Origin: Medakamo hakoo
Taxonomy: Eukaryota; Chlorophyta; Trebouxiophyceae; Coccomyxaceae
Direction: 5' to 3'
Assembly (NCBI GenBank): GCA_026636295.1
Contig: CP089459.1
Coordinates: 372,001-436,000, forward strand
DNA length: 64,000 nucleotides
The notes under the pieces were generated by a model. It made no database searches. It had not been told where the DNA came from and saw only the letters and a list, made by a program, of their open reading frames with translations. The first letter of the stretch is position 1. Each line of letters opens with the position of its first letter. A program made the position numbers and the translations under genes. Of this stretch, positions 27,469 through 35,672 are shown in pieces.

Positions 27469-29433
27469 ATGCTGCGGCCGCCGCCCGCCCGGCTGGGCCG
27501 GGCGGCCGGACGTCCAGGTCGGCCGTCCACCGGCCCGCCCGGCCCGGCCGCGCGAAGGAGGCAGGACGCGCGCGCCGCGTCGGCTGCACCGCCCCCACCC
27601 GACGGTGCTGAACCTCTGCCCTCGCTCGGCGACCTGCTCTCCCCGGCCTTTGCCCGGTCGTTGCACCTGCCCGCCGAAGCCCTGACCGCCATCCTGGACA
27701 TGGCGGGCACGACGGGCCCGCAAGCTTTAAATGAACGCGCCCGCGCCCTAGCCGCTTGGAAGGACCGCCTGTCGCGCGGCGCGCTGCCCGAGACGGACGG
27801 CGTGGCCTGGCCCGACGCCGAGATCGCGGCCGCCCTCGTGTCCTCCCTGCAATCCCTGGACCTGCCCCGCTTCTGCAGGCGCCACCCAGCCCTCCTGGAT
27901 GCCCTGTTGCTCCAAGTCTTGGGCGTCGTCGCGGAGTACGAGCAGCGCATGGCGGAAGCGGACGACGGGCTGGACGGGAGTGCGGCCCCGCCACCGCCAC
28001 CTCCACCGCCCTCCTCTCGCCAGACCGATCCCAACGCGGAACCGGACCCGGACGCGCCGGCGGGTGAGGGTGGGACGTCCGCGTCTGACGCTCCACCGCC
28101 CGACGGTGCTGAAAACTCGGCGGGCGGCGCGCCGGGTGAGCCACCCCCTGACTGGAACGCGGCCGCGACCCAGGCCCTCCAACAATCGCGGGGCGACGCG
28201 GGCCAGGCCGCGGGGCACGCTCGCTCCCAGGACTTTGAACTGTCGCTGGAGAGTGCGGGGGAGGAGGAGCGGCCGCCCCCACAAGGCCGGGCGGCGCCTG
28301 CTCCCGACCGTGTCGCAACGGCCGCGGCCCTTGCTGCCGACCTGGCCGCCGATTTTGAGGCCGAGTGGAAGCCCGTCTCGGACGCCCTGGGCGACGCGGA
28401 AGCCGCGTTCGATGACTTGTCGGGCCTCGTCGACGGCCCGCGCGGCTTTGACGCGTCCCACGCCCTGTGGCGGGACGACGCGGGCTGGCGGGAAGTCGCG
28501 GCGCTGTCGGCCAAGCTGGAGCAGCTGAAAGAGTTGAGGGACTTGGTCCGCTCGCTCGGCCGGGCGTCCGGGAAGGGCCCGCTGCGCCGCGCGCCCGCCC
28601 AGGTGGACGCCCCGCGCTGCCCGCCCGGAGTGCTGAGGTCGCAGTTGCAACCGGAGGAAACGGCCGGCCTGACCCGGTCGGGCGACCTGTCGCGCATGCT
28701 GCCGGCTGAAGCGCACTTGGTGGCCGCGGGCTGGCCCGCTGGAAAGGGCACGCGCGGGCCGGACGGGCGCCTCATCACCGGCTCCCGCCCGGCCCGCCTC
28801 CTACACCTGGCCCGGCGTGCCGAACGCACGCTGCTGTCGTACGACCGCACGGGGTGGCTGGACGGGGAGCCCGCCCGGACGACGGGCCGGATGGAGGTGC
28901 GGCCGGCCGCGGAGCTCGGGCCCATCATCGTGTGCCTGGACACGTCGGGCTCCATGGCCGGCGCGCGGGAGGTCGTGGCCAAGGCCGTGGCGCTGGAGTG
29001 CGCGCGCGGCGCCCGCCGGTCCGGGCGCGCCTGTTTCCTGTACGCGTTTTCGGGGCCGGGCGACGTGACGGAGCTGGACGTGCGCCTTGGCGACCCCGAC
29101 GCCCTGTCCAAGCTCCTGGCCTTCCTCCGCGGCTCGTTCGGCGGTGGGACGGACGCGGACGCGCCCCTGATCCGGTCGCTCGCCCGCCTGGAGAGCGAGG
29201 AAGCGGGCGGGGCGTGGGCCCGGGCGGACATCCTGGTCGTCACGGACGGCGAGATCGCGCCGCCCAGCCCCGACGTCCTGGAGCGGCTGGACGCCGCCAA
29301 GGCGGGGCTGGGGTTGGAGGTCCACGGCCTGCTGGTGGGCCGGGCGGGCGCGCCGCCCACGGAAGCGGTGCAGGCCATCTGCTCGCACATCCACACGTTC
29401 AAGTCGTGGAGCGCGGTCGGCGTGAAGCAGTGA
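27469..29433 (+). CDS. VWA-domain protein resembling bacterial ViaA (CoxE-like)
   Basis: A single exon of 654 aa. I use the first ATG, at 27469; the frame is open further upstream but only from a GTG. Residues 1-45 are Arg/Pro-rich with no acidic residue (MLRPPPARLGRAAGRPGRPS), like an organelle transit peptide. The middle is helical with acidic Ala/Pro-rich linkers. The C-terminal third carries SGDLSRMLPAEAHLVAAGW and a von Willebrand A domain with an intact MIDAS: IIVCLDTSGSMAGA, FLRGSFGGGTDADAP and VVTDGE. This order and the GDLSRMLP motif match ViaA, which works with the MoxR AAA+ ATPase RavA in bacteria. A metal-dependent chaperone partner role in mitochondrion or plastid is inference; no MoxR ATPase gene is in the window. 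Confidence 0.85.
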   Translation: MLRPPPARLGRAAGRPGRPSTGPPGPAARRRQDARAASAAPPPPDGAEPLPSLGDLLSPAFARSLHLPAEALTAILDMAGTTGPQALNERARALAAWKDRLSRGALPETDGVAWPDAEIAAALVSSLQSLDLPRFCRRHPALLDALLLQVLGVVAEYEQRMAEADDGLDGSAAPPPPPPPPSSRQTDPNAEPDPDAPAGEGGTSASDAPPPDGAENSAGGAPGEPPPDWNAAATQALQQSRGDAGQAAGHARSQDFELSLESAGEEERPPPQGRAAPAPDRVATAAALAADLAADFEAEWKPVSDALGDAEAAFDDLSGLVDGPRGFDASHALWRDDAGWREVAALSAKLEQLKELRDLVRSLGRASGKGPLRRAPAQVDAPRCPPGVLRSQLQPEETAGLTRSGDLSRMLPAEAHLVAAGWPAGKGTRGPDGRLITGSRPARLLHLARRAERTLLSYDRTGWLDGEPARTTGRMEVRPAAELGPIIVCLDTSGSMAGAREVVAKAVALECARGARRSGRACFLYAFSGPGDVTELDVRLGDPDALSKLLAFLRGSFGGGTDADAPLIRSLARLESEEAGGAWARADILVVTDGEIAPPSPDVLERLDAAKAGLGLEVHGLLVGRAGAPPTEAVQAICSHIHTFKSWSAVGVKQ

Positions 29434-29552
29434 GCGGGGGCTGCGCGTGGTTCTGTTAGCTTTTTCGTTTGCATTGGCTCGTGTTCTGATTTACGAGCGA
29501 CAATACTAGGAGCTTTCACCTCAACACGTTGACGAGTTACATTAGTGACTGT

Positions 29553-30449
29553 TTACAGCTTGCGGCTCTCCGCCTCGGCTTTTCCGCCGGTGATGAAGTT
29601 GTGGAATTTTGTCGTCGTCGAGTGCGAGTACGCAACCCCGCGCTCCTGCAGCAGCGCCTCCAGCTTTGCCCGGACGACCTCGGGTTGGGCCGACTCCACC
29701 TCGATCTCGTACAGCGTGCCCCACTCGAACCGGGTCTCATCCAGTTCCAGCTTGTGCCCTTCCCAGGCCCAGTCCTGGCGGACGTTGGTGAAGCCGCCCA
29801 AGCAGACGAGGGACGACAGCCCGAACCGGGCCTTGACTCCATCCCGGACCAGCGGGATGTCCGCCTGCAACAGGCCGTCCGGCGCCGCCACCCACGCCCG
29901 CGCGGCTTTCGGGTCCGGCGCGTCGGCTTCCACCTCACTGCCCCGCCCGATGCCGTCCACCAAGATCTGTTTGCCCTTGAGCGTGATCAGGGCCCGGCGG
30001 TCGGTGTCGTAAAAGCGGACTCGCAGGACGGCCCGCTCCGCCCGCAACTCTCCGCCGGGGCCGTCGAAGAAAAAGTTTTCTTGGTGGTGGGTGGCGGTGC
30101 GCGGGCAGCCGGCGGCTTTCAGGGCGGCGACGACGGACGCGTGGGACGCCGCGTCCGGCAGGCGCAGCTTGACTTCGACCTGCGAGCACGTTTTTTTTTG
30201 TTTCGGGTGGAGAGGGGTGAGCGGTAGTGGTTGAGGATGGGATGGGGGGCGTGGCGCCGCGGTTTCGCCTCCCTCCCACCACCCACCCACCTCCTGGCCG
30301 GGCGGACCGCCGCCTCCCACGCGGACCGCCACCGCCCGGCGAGGGCATGGGCGCGCGGGCGGCGCGGCGCCCGGCCAGGCCGCCCAACGGGTGGTGGTGG
30401 CAGTGGTGGTCGCCCTCCGCGCCGCCCACAACAGCGCACGTGCCTCCAT
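29553..30449 (-). CDS. TTM3: CYTH-domain triphosphate tunnel metalloenzyme (TTM3-type)
   Basis: Two exons (30291-30449, 29553-30179) encode 261 aa. Splicing joins GQE to VEVKLRLPD, creating the signature EVEVKLRL, so the 111-bp intron splits the catalytic motif. Plant TTM3 enzymes cleave tripolyphosphate with a divalent metal inside a beta-barrel tunnel. Other tunnel residues are seen in NFFFDGPGGELRAERAVLRV, ALITLKGKQ, VCLGGFTNVRQ, KLELDETRFEWGTLYEIEVE and YSHSTTTKFHNFI, which follow plant TTM3 closely. Residues 1-52 are Arg/Ala-rich and may target an organelle, unlike short plant TTM3. The ATG lies 11 bases after the stop of a small upstream gene on the same strand, so it may be the second cistron of a shared message. 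Thiamine triphosphatase activity is an alternative. Confidence 0.88.
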   Translation of the reverse strand: MEARALLWAARRATTTATTTRWAAWPGAAPPARPCPRRAVAVRVGGGGPPGQEVGGWWEGGETAAPRPPSHPQPLPLTPLHPKQKKTCSQVEVKLRLPDAASHASVVAALKAAGCPRTATHHQENFFFDGPGGELRAERAVLRVRFYDTDRRALITLKGKQILVDGIGRGSEVEADAPDPKAARAWVAAPDGLLQADIPLVRDGVKARFGLSSLVCLGGFTNVRQDWAWEGHKLELDETRFEWGTLYEIEVESAQPEVVRAKLEALLQERGVAYSHSTTTKFHNFITGGKAEAESRKL

Positions 30450-30460
30450 GTCTTCTTGAC

Positions 30461-30790
30461 TTAGCCAGCCAGGCCGATGCGCTGGGCGACGGTCAGGCGG
30501 GCCTGTGGTGTGTGTGTGTGGGGCGTGTGCGGAGACGGGGTGAGAGGGCGTGGTGCACGGGGGCGGCGGAGAGCGGGGTGCGCGCCCGCGCGCCCCACGT
30601 TTTTTCCGTCTCCCCGCCCCATGCTCACCTGCTGCTGCTGGCCGGCCGGCGTGACGTCCACCTGCTGCTGTTGTTGCTGCTGCAACGGAGCTGGGACCGC
30701 GGTCTGAGCGACGCGCTCCCGCTTGATGGCTTCGAGCTGCGGTGTGATTTTCGGCGGAGGAGAGAATATAGGATGAGCGGAGCCCCCCAT
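30461..30790 (-). CDS. Small hypothetical protein directly upstream of TTM3
   Basis: Two exons (30629-30790, 30461-30502) give 67 aa; the 126-bp intron has a GTGAGC donor and a CA-repeat acceptor (ACCACAG), phase 0. The protein starts MGGSAHPIFSPPPKITPQLE, continues AIKRERV, then two glutamine runs (Q7 and Q4) and ends ARLTVAQRIGLAG. I do not recognise it. The clean splice, the charged helix PQLEAIKRERV and the conserved-looking tail suggest a real gene rather than chance. An in-frame extension upstream of this ATG is possible, since the frame stays open to about 30958. Its stop is 11 bases before the TTM3 ATG. It could instead be a spliced upstream reading frame that controls TTM3 translation. 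Confidence 0.5.
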   Translation of the reverse strand: MGGSAHPIFSPPPKITPQLEAIKRERVAQTAVPAPLQQQQQQQVDVTPAGQQQQVSMGRGDGKNVGRAGAHPALRRPRAPRPLTPSPHTPHTHTPQARLTVAQRIGLAG

Positions 30791-31019
30791 TGGGTTGAGG
30801 AAGCGTGCGCAGGCAAGCACGGCGGGCTGAATCAAGCACCGGTTCGAACGCACGTCTTCTCTGTCTTCCGTTGTCAGGGGCACGCGGGTCGGCGGGCGGG
30901 GAAGCATTTGATGAGGAGGGCGAGAGAAAACGAAGCAGTGGAGCGTGGCACAGGCCACGACTGCTGCTCAGACTTTTTATTCTCTCCCGTCCGTCCACAA
31001 ACGCCACAACTCAAAACCA
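30791..31019. promoter_or_regulatory. Divergent promoter region, small gene/TTM3 and ISCU
   Basis: 229 bp between divergent starts. A TTTTTATT block at about 30973-30981, 40 bp from the ISCU ATG, is a possible core-promoter AT element. Confidence 0.35.
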
Positions 31020-31978
31020 ATGCTCCGCCTCCTAGCCGCGTCCGCCCTGCGGTCCACGTCTTCCACCTCCGCCTCCTCCAGCTGCCGCGTTGCAGCTGTC
31101 ACGGGCGTGCGGGCGTACCACAAGAACGTGCGTGTGCGCTTCCTTTTTCTTTCTGACGCGCGCAGGGACAGAGAAGGCCCGCACATCCGCCGCGCCTGGC
31201 CGTCGGATTGAGCTGCGCGGTACTTAGGTCTTGTCACCTGGGCGTGGCAGGGCGAGCGCGCGCGGTCCACGCAGGCACAGACGCCGCATTGTCGAGACAG
31301 CCGGCGGTGCGAGGTTTTTGCGCTTTTGCTCGTCTCCGCCGGCCGACACCCTCGCACAGCGTCCCACCCGGCAGCCGCGGGCGTGGACAGGCGTGTGAGC
31401 GTGTGGACTATCCGCCCGGGCGGGGAGACAATGCCGGGAAGGCTTTCCTCAGCCCAGCACGGCCGTCTTTTTTCTGTCCGCGCCGCCACAACCCGCTCGG
31501 CCGCCCTCCCGGCCCGCTCTTCCAGGCAGGCCGCCCAACTCACCGGCCCACCCCCACCCCACCCCCACGCCCATCCTCACAGGTCGTCGACCACTACGAA
31601 CGCCCGCGCAACGTCGGCTCCTTTGACAAGGCCGACCCGGACGTCGGCACGGGCCTCGTCGGCGCCCCGGCCTGCGGCGATGTCATGAAGCTCCAGATCC
31701 GCGTGGACGCGGACGGCCAGATCACGGACGCGTGCTTCAAGACGTTTGGCTGTGGGTCGGCCATCGCGTCCTCGTCCGTCGCGACCGAGTGGGTCAAGGG
31801 CCGCACGCTGGACGACGTGACGACGATCAAAAACTCCGACATTGCCAAACACCTGGCCCTGCCGCCCGTCAAGCTGCACTGCTCCATGCTGGCGGAGGAT
31901 GCGATCAAAGCCGCGGTGAAGGACGTGCAGGCCAAGCGGGCGGCGGCAGCGAAGAAGAGCGCGGCAGGCGCGGCGTAA
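31020..31978 (+). CDS. ISCU: Iron-sulfur cluster scaffold protein IscU (mitochondrial)
   Basis: Exons 31020-31127 and 31583-31978 encode 167 aa around a 455-bp intron (GTGCGT donor, phase 0). IscU receives sulfur from the NFS1 desulfurase and builds [2Fe-2S] clusters in the mitochondrial matrix. Residues 1-30 are a Ser/Ala/Arg-rich presequence; the mature part begins AYHKNVVDHYERPRNVGSF across the splice. The three cluster cysteines sit in GAPACGDVMKL, KTFGCGSAIASSS and LHCSMLAEDAI; the HscA/Hsp70-binding LPPVK is present just before the last cysteine. Length and order are normal for the family apart from an Ala/Lys-rich tail. The gene is convergent with polymerase kappa, 75 bp between stops. 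Confidence 0.97.
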
Positions 31979-32053
31979 AAAGAGGGGGAGAGAGGGCGGG
32001 CGGGTTGTGTTGTCTTCTAGCCGGAAAAAGTTTTTTCTAACATGCAAGTTTTT

Positions 32054-33991
32054 CTATGCAGCCCGCTTCCCAAACAGCGCGGTCAGCGGCTTGGTGCCGG
32101 CGGCGGCGCTGCGCCCACCCTTCTTCGCTTTCTTAGCGGCGGGAGGCGGTGGTGGCCCTGGTGCTGCTGGCAGGGCGCCGCAACCCCCGCCCGCCACCAA
32201 GTCGCCCGGCTTGGCGCCCTTGAGCGCCTCGCACACGCCGCAGCGCAGGGAGTGGGAGGGGGTGTCGGCGTACGTGCACACGCCGCACGTCCACGTGGAC
32301 GCGGCCGGCGCGGGCGGGGACGGCGCGCGCGGCTGTGGCTGCGGCGGGCGCGGCAGCCCAGCCCCGTGTTCCGCGTTTTCTTTCAGCAGGCCGTCCAGCG
32401 CGCGCTGCCCCGGCGGCGGGCCCCGCGGCGCCCAGTTGGACAGGCGCAGCCCAATGAGCCGCACGTCCGCGACGGGCTCGGCGCGCAGCAAGCGCAGGGC
32501 GGCGGACTCGAGGGCCGCGGCCGCCGACGCGACGGCGGGTGGGGTGGGCGCGGCTGCGTCGCCTTCGTCGTCCGACGCGTCGCCACCGCCGCCACCGCCG
32601 CCACCCTCGTCCGCGACGGCCGCGGCAGCAGCCAGGGCGGCCGACACGGCCCCACCGCTGAGCCCCGCCGCTCGCGTGCGCACCTCGAAACTGGCCAGCT
32701 TGATTTTCAGGGTGAGTGTGCGGGCGGCCAGCCCCTCCCGCGCCGCCTGGCGGGCCAGCCGGCCCGCCAGCGCCCGCAACCAGGCCTCGAGCTCGCCGCG
32801 GTGGCGGGTGGGCGCAAAGGTGCGTTCGGCGGACATACCCCGCCGCCCCGCGGTCTCGTCGCCGCCCGCGCCGCCGCCGGCGTGTGACGAAGCTTCGTCC
32901 GCGCCCGCGCCCAGGCTCGCCGCCAAGAACCAGTCGGCTGAGGTGCGGGAGAAGAGCAGGGAGACGAGCCCGCGGGCCGCGTGCAGCTCGCCGCAGGTGG
33001 TGATGCCCAGGCAGCCCAGGGTGCGTTCGGCCACCCGGCCGATGCCCGGGATTTTGCGGACGGGCAGGGACGACACCCATGCCGACAGGGACGCCGGGTC
33101 GTCGCACGGGACGGCAAACGCGCCGTCGGGCTTGCCGAAATCGGCCGCGACTTTCGCGAGCAAGCGGTTCGGCCCGACGCCCGCGGAGGCGGCCAGGCCC
33201 GTCGCGGCCCGGATGGCCGCACGCACGTCGTGCGACGCGGCCAGGCCGTCCTTGCCGGTGGTGGAGCAGTACGATGTCAAGTCCAGGTACGCCTCGTCCA
33301 GGCCCGCCGCGTGGAACCCCGGGTCAAAGGCCGCCAGCACGGCCCGGACGGCTTTCGCCTCCGCCACGTACCGGTCAAAGCGCGGCGGGACGAACTTGAG
33401 GGACGGCAAGAGCTTCAGGGCGACGAAGCCGGGCATGGCGGAGCGGACGCCAAAGGACCGCGCCTCGTACGACGCCGTGGAAATCATGGAGGTCGAGCCG
33501 ACGGCGAACGGTACGCCGGCTAAGCTGGGATCGTCCTTGATTTCCACGGCCGCGAAGAAGCAGTCCATGTCGATGACGACCCAGACCCGGCCGCGGTCGC
33601 GGCGGGCCAGGAGTTCGGCGACGCGGCCGGCCGTCGCGGCCGTCGCGGCTGCGACTTGGGCGGGCGGCAGGGCGGCCGCGCGGGCTGCCAGGCGTTCCAG
33701 GCGCGCGGCCAGGTCCGCTTCTTTGCGCTGTTCGTTGGCGAAGTGAGCAGAGCCGACGGACGCTTCGTACGTCACGCGCTTGACCCGGTCCATGTCAGCT
33801 TTTTCCATGCCGGCCTTGTGGTTGGTGAAGACGGTGCCGTACGTCGAAGGCGGCGCGAGCGGCGCGAGTGGCGCGCCGGCCGCGGCAACGGCACGCCCGC
33901 TGCCTCCTGCCACCGCGCCGCTGTCCATCCACTGGTCAGGCAGGCGAGTGGGCGAGTCGGGCACGCCCGCTCCAGATGGACCCGCGTCCAT
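32054..33991 (-). CDS. POLK: Translesion DNA polymerase kappa (Y family, DinB) with zinc finger
   Basis: A single exon of 645 aa from the ATG at 33991; codons further upstream start only with TTG. The N-clasp is present (TNHKAGMEKADMDRVKRVTYE). Catalytic acids lie in VVIDMDCFFAAVEI and AAGLDEAYLDLTSY. YEARSFGVRSAMPG, VGPNRLLAKVAADFGKPDG and the helix-hairpin-helix KIPGIGRVAERTLGCLGI are typical of Pol kappa, which extends mismatches and bypasses minor-groove lesions. The little-finger domain covers about 390-480. Near residue 566-590 is a RanBP2/NZF-type finger (WTCGVCTYADTPSHSLRCGV plus C) in place of the UBZ fingers of animal Pol kappa. The extreme C-terminus, TKPLTALFGKR, looks like a degenerate PCNA-binding (PIP) box. 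Starts 207 bp from the divergent EamA gene. Confidence 0.94.
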   Translation of the reverse strand: MDAGPSGAGVPDSPTRLPDQWMDSGAVAGGSGRAVAAAGAPLAPLAPPSTYGTVFTNHKAGMEKADMDRVKRVTYEASVGSAHFANEQRKEADLAARLERLAARAAALPPAQVAAATAATAGRVAELLARRDRGRVWVVIDMDCFFAAVEIKDDPSLAGVPFAVGSTSMISTASYEARSFGVRSAMPGFVALKLLPSLKFVPPRFDRYVAEAKAVRAVLAAFDPGFHAAGLDEAYLDLTSYCSTTGKDGLAASHDVRAAIRAATGLAASAGVGPNRLLAKVAADFGKPDGAFAVPCDDPASLSAWVSSLPVRKIPGIGRVAERTLGCLGITTCGELHAARGLVSLLFSRTSADWFLAASLGAGADEASSHAGGGAGGDETAGRRGMSAERTFAPTRHRGELEAWLRALAGRLARQAAREGLAARTLTLKIKLASFEVRTRAAGLSGGAVSAALAAAAAVADEGGGGGGGGDASDDEGDAAAPTPPAVASAAAALESAALRLLRAEPVADVRLIGLRLSNWAPRGPPPGQRALDGLLKENAEHGAGLPRPPQPQPRAPSPPAPAASTWTCGVCTYADTPSHSLRCGVCEALKGAKPGDLVAGGGCGALPAAPGPPPPPAAKKAKKGGRSAAAGTKPLTALFGKRAA

Positions 33992-34198
33992 GCGCGTGGA
34001 AGCGCTGGAACGCGGGGTGCGCAAAGTTCAAATGCGGAACAAGACCACGCTGTGAACGACGGGCGACACCCCGCTAACGGTTTTTAGCGCTCCGGCTTCA
34101 CTCTATTTTTTTTCTCGGCCGTGGGGCCCCACACTCCTCATCGCGGCCGGCACACTCACAGGAACGCGGCGGACACGCTCGCCCGCCCATACGTAGGC
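33992..34198. promoter_or_regulatory. Divergent promoter region, POLK / EamA transporter
   Basis: 207 bp between divergent starts with a T8 run near 34107-34114; no named motif recognised. Confidence 0.35.
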
Positions 34199-35506
34199 AT
34201 GCGGCCGTCCACCTCGAACAGGCCGCCGTGCGCCGCGCCACTGCGCGCGCTCTCCACGCATCGGCGCGCCACACCGCACCCGCGCTTCGCGCCTGCCGCG
34301 CCGTCTCCCCTCCTCCCCTGCCTGCGGGCCCTGGCAGATGAGGACAGACCGTCCACGGCATCACCACAAGCAGAAGTTGATTGCTACGGCACGGGCTTGG
34401 AAGCCGCGTGCGTCGTGCGCGACGGCGACGAAGACGGCGCTGCCGACGCCCCGACCTCAACCTCTCCGCCGCCGTCCAACGGGGACGCCTCTCCGCCGTC
34501 CCTGGCCGCGTCGCTCGCGTCCACGGCTCTCCTGATCTCGCCCTTCTTCTTCTGGGGTTCGTCCATGACGGCCATGAAAGTCCTGGAACCGCACACCACC
34601 CCGCTCTTTGTCGCGGCCGTCCGCCTCATCCCGGCTGGCGCGGCTCTGATCGCCTGGGCGGACGCCCAGGGGCGGCCTCGTCCGTCTGGGGCCGACGCCT
34701 GGCGGGCCATCGCCGTCTTTGCGCTCGTGGACGGCGCCCTATTCCAGGGCTGCTTGGCCGAAGGCCTGCGGCGGACGAGCGCGGGGTTGGGGTCCGTGAT
34801 CATCGACTCCCAACCCCTCACCGTCGCGGCGCTCTCCGCCCTGCTGTACGGGGAAGCCCTGCCGCCCGCCGGCGTCCTGGGCTTGGGTGTGGGCGTCGCC
34901 GGCCTGTGCTTGTTGGAAGTGCCGCCGAGCCTGCTGGCGGGCGCCGTGCCGGCGTTGGCGCCGTTGCTGGGCACAGGGCCCGAGCCCGCAGCAGCGACGG
35001 CCGCCACGACCGCGCTCGCCGCCTCCGCCGCGGCCGCGGGACCCTGGTCCATCTGGCAGTCGGGCGAGTGGTGGATGCTGTGCGCGGCCCAGGCCATGGC
35101 GGTCGGCACCGTCCTCGTGCCCTGGGTGTCCCGGTTTGTCGACCCCGTCCAGGCGACGGGGTGGCACCTCCTGCTGGGCGGGCTGCCCCTCGCCGCCCTC
35201 GCGCTCGCCCGGGAGGGGCCCGACCTGGCGGCCCGCTTGCCCGCCCTGACAGCGGGAGACGCCGGCTTGCTGGCGTACGTCTCCCTCCTCGGCTCCGCCG
35301 CCTCGTACGGCGTCTTCTTCTACAACGCCTCCCGCGGGTCGCTGACCCGCCTCTCCGCCCTGACTTTCCTGACGCCTGCGTTTGCGGCCGGGACCGGGTT
35401 CTTGGTGTTGGGCGAGCGCTTGGGGCCGCTGCAGATTGTTGGGGCGGTCGTCACGCTGGGAGCGGTCGCGTTGATCAGCAACGTCGGCAAGAAGAAGGAG
35501 GAGTGA
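34199..35506 (+). CDS. Plastid EamA/DMT-family transporter
   Basis: A single exon of 435 aa beginning at the ATG at 34199. Residues 1-60 form an Arg/Ser/Pro-rich chloroplast transit peptide, then an acidic linker. About ten hydrophobic helices follow from residue ~125, in two EamA repeats: LISPFFFWGSSMTAMKVLEP, FALVDGALFQGCLAEGLRRT, SAGLGSVIIDSQPLTVAALS in the first, and GEWWMLCAAQAMAVGTVLVP, ATGWHLLLGGLPLAALALA, SAASYGVFFYNASRGS, LTFLTPAFAAGTGFLVLGE in the second. The motifs follow plant chloroplast EamA proteins of the At3g02690 type, whose substrate is not settled. An Ala/Pro-rich loop sits between the repeats. Likely inner-envelope metabolite exporter; the substrate cannot be inferred. 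Confidence 0.9.
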   Translation: MRPSTSNRPPCAAPLRALSTHRRATPHPRFAPAAPSPLLPCLRALADEDRPSTASPQAEVDCYGTGLEAACVVRDGDEDGAADAPTSTSPPPSNGDASPPSLAASLASTALLISPFFFWGSSMTAMKVLEPHTTPLFVAAVRLIPAGAALIAWADAQGRPRPSGADAWRAIAVFALVDGALFQGCLAEGLRRTSAGLGSVIIDSQPLTVAALSALLYGEALPPAGVLGLGVGVAGLCLLEVPPSLLAGAVPALAPLLGTGPEPAAATAATTALAASAAAAGPWSIWQSGEWWMLCAAQAMAVGTVLVPWVSRFVDPVQATGWHLLLGGLPLAALALAREGPDLAARLPALTAGDAGLLAYVSLLGSAASYGVFFYNASRGSLTRLSALTFLTPAFAAGTGFLVLGERLGPLQIVGAVVTLGAVALISNVGKKKEE

Positions 35507-35672
35507 TTTTTTTTGGGGGGGGGGGTTGTCGCCTTGCCGTCCCTCAGTAGTTTCTTCCGTCCTCACACGCTCACACCTCCTCTCTTTTTTTGTGCGCTTT
35601 AGCCCCACGCCCCCCACACGCCCGCCGCAAAACCCTGACCGAACGACACTCCCAGCGTGTCGCTCGAATGAC

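Noticed and set aside
30841-30849. GGTTCGAAC, a tRNA T-loop/B-box-like string
   Set aside because: Flanks do not pair as a T stem and there is no A box, anticodon arm or acceptor stem around it.
33992-34024. Upstream extension of POLK
   Set aside because: Begins with TTG; the first ATG is at 33991.
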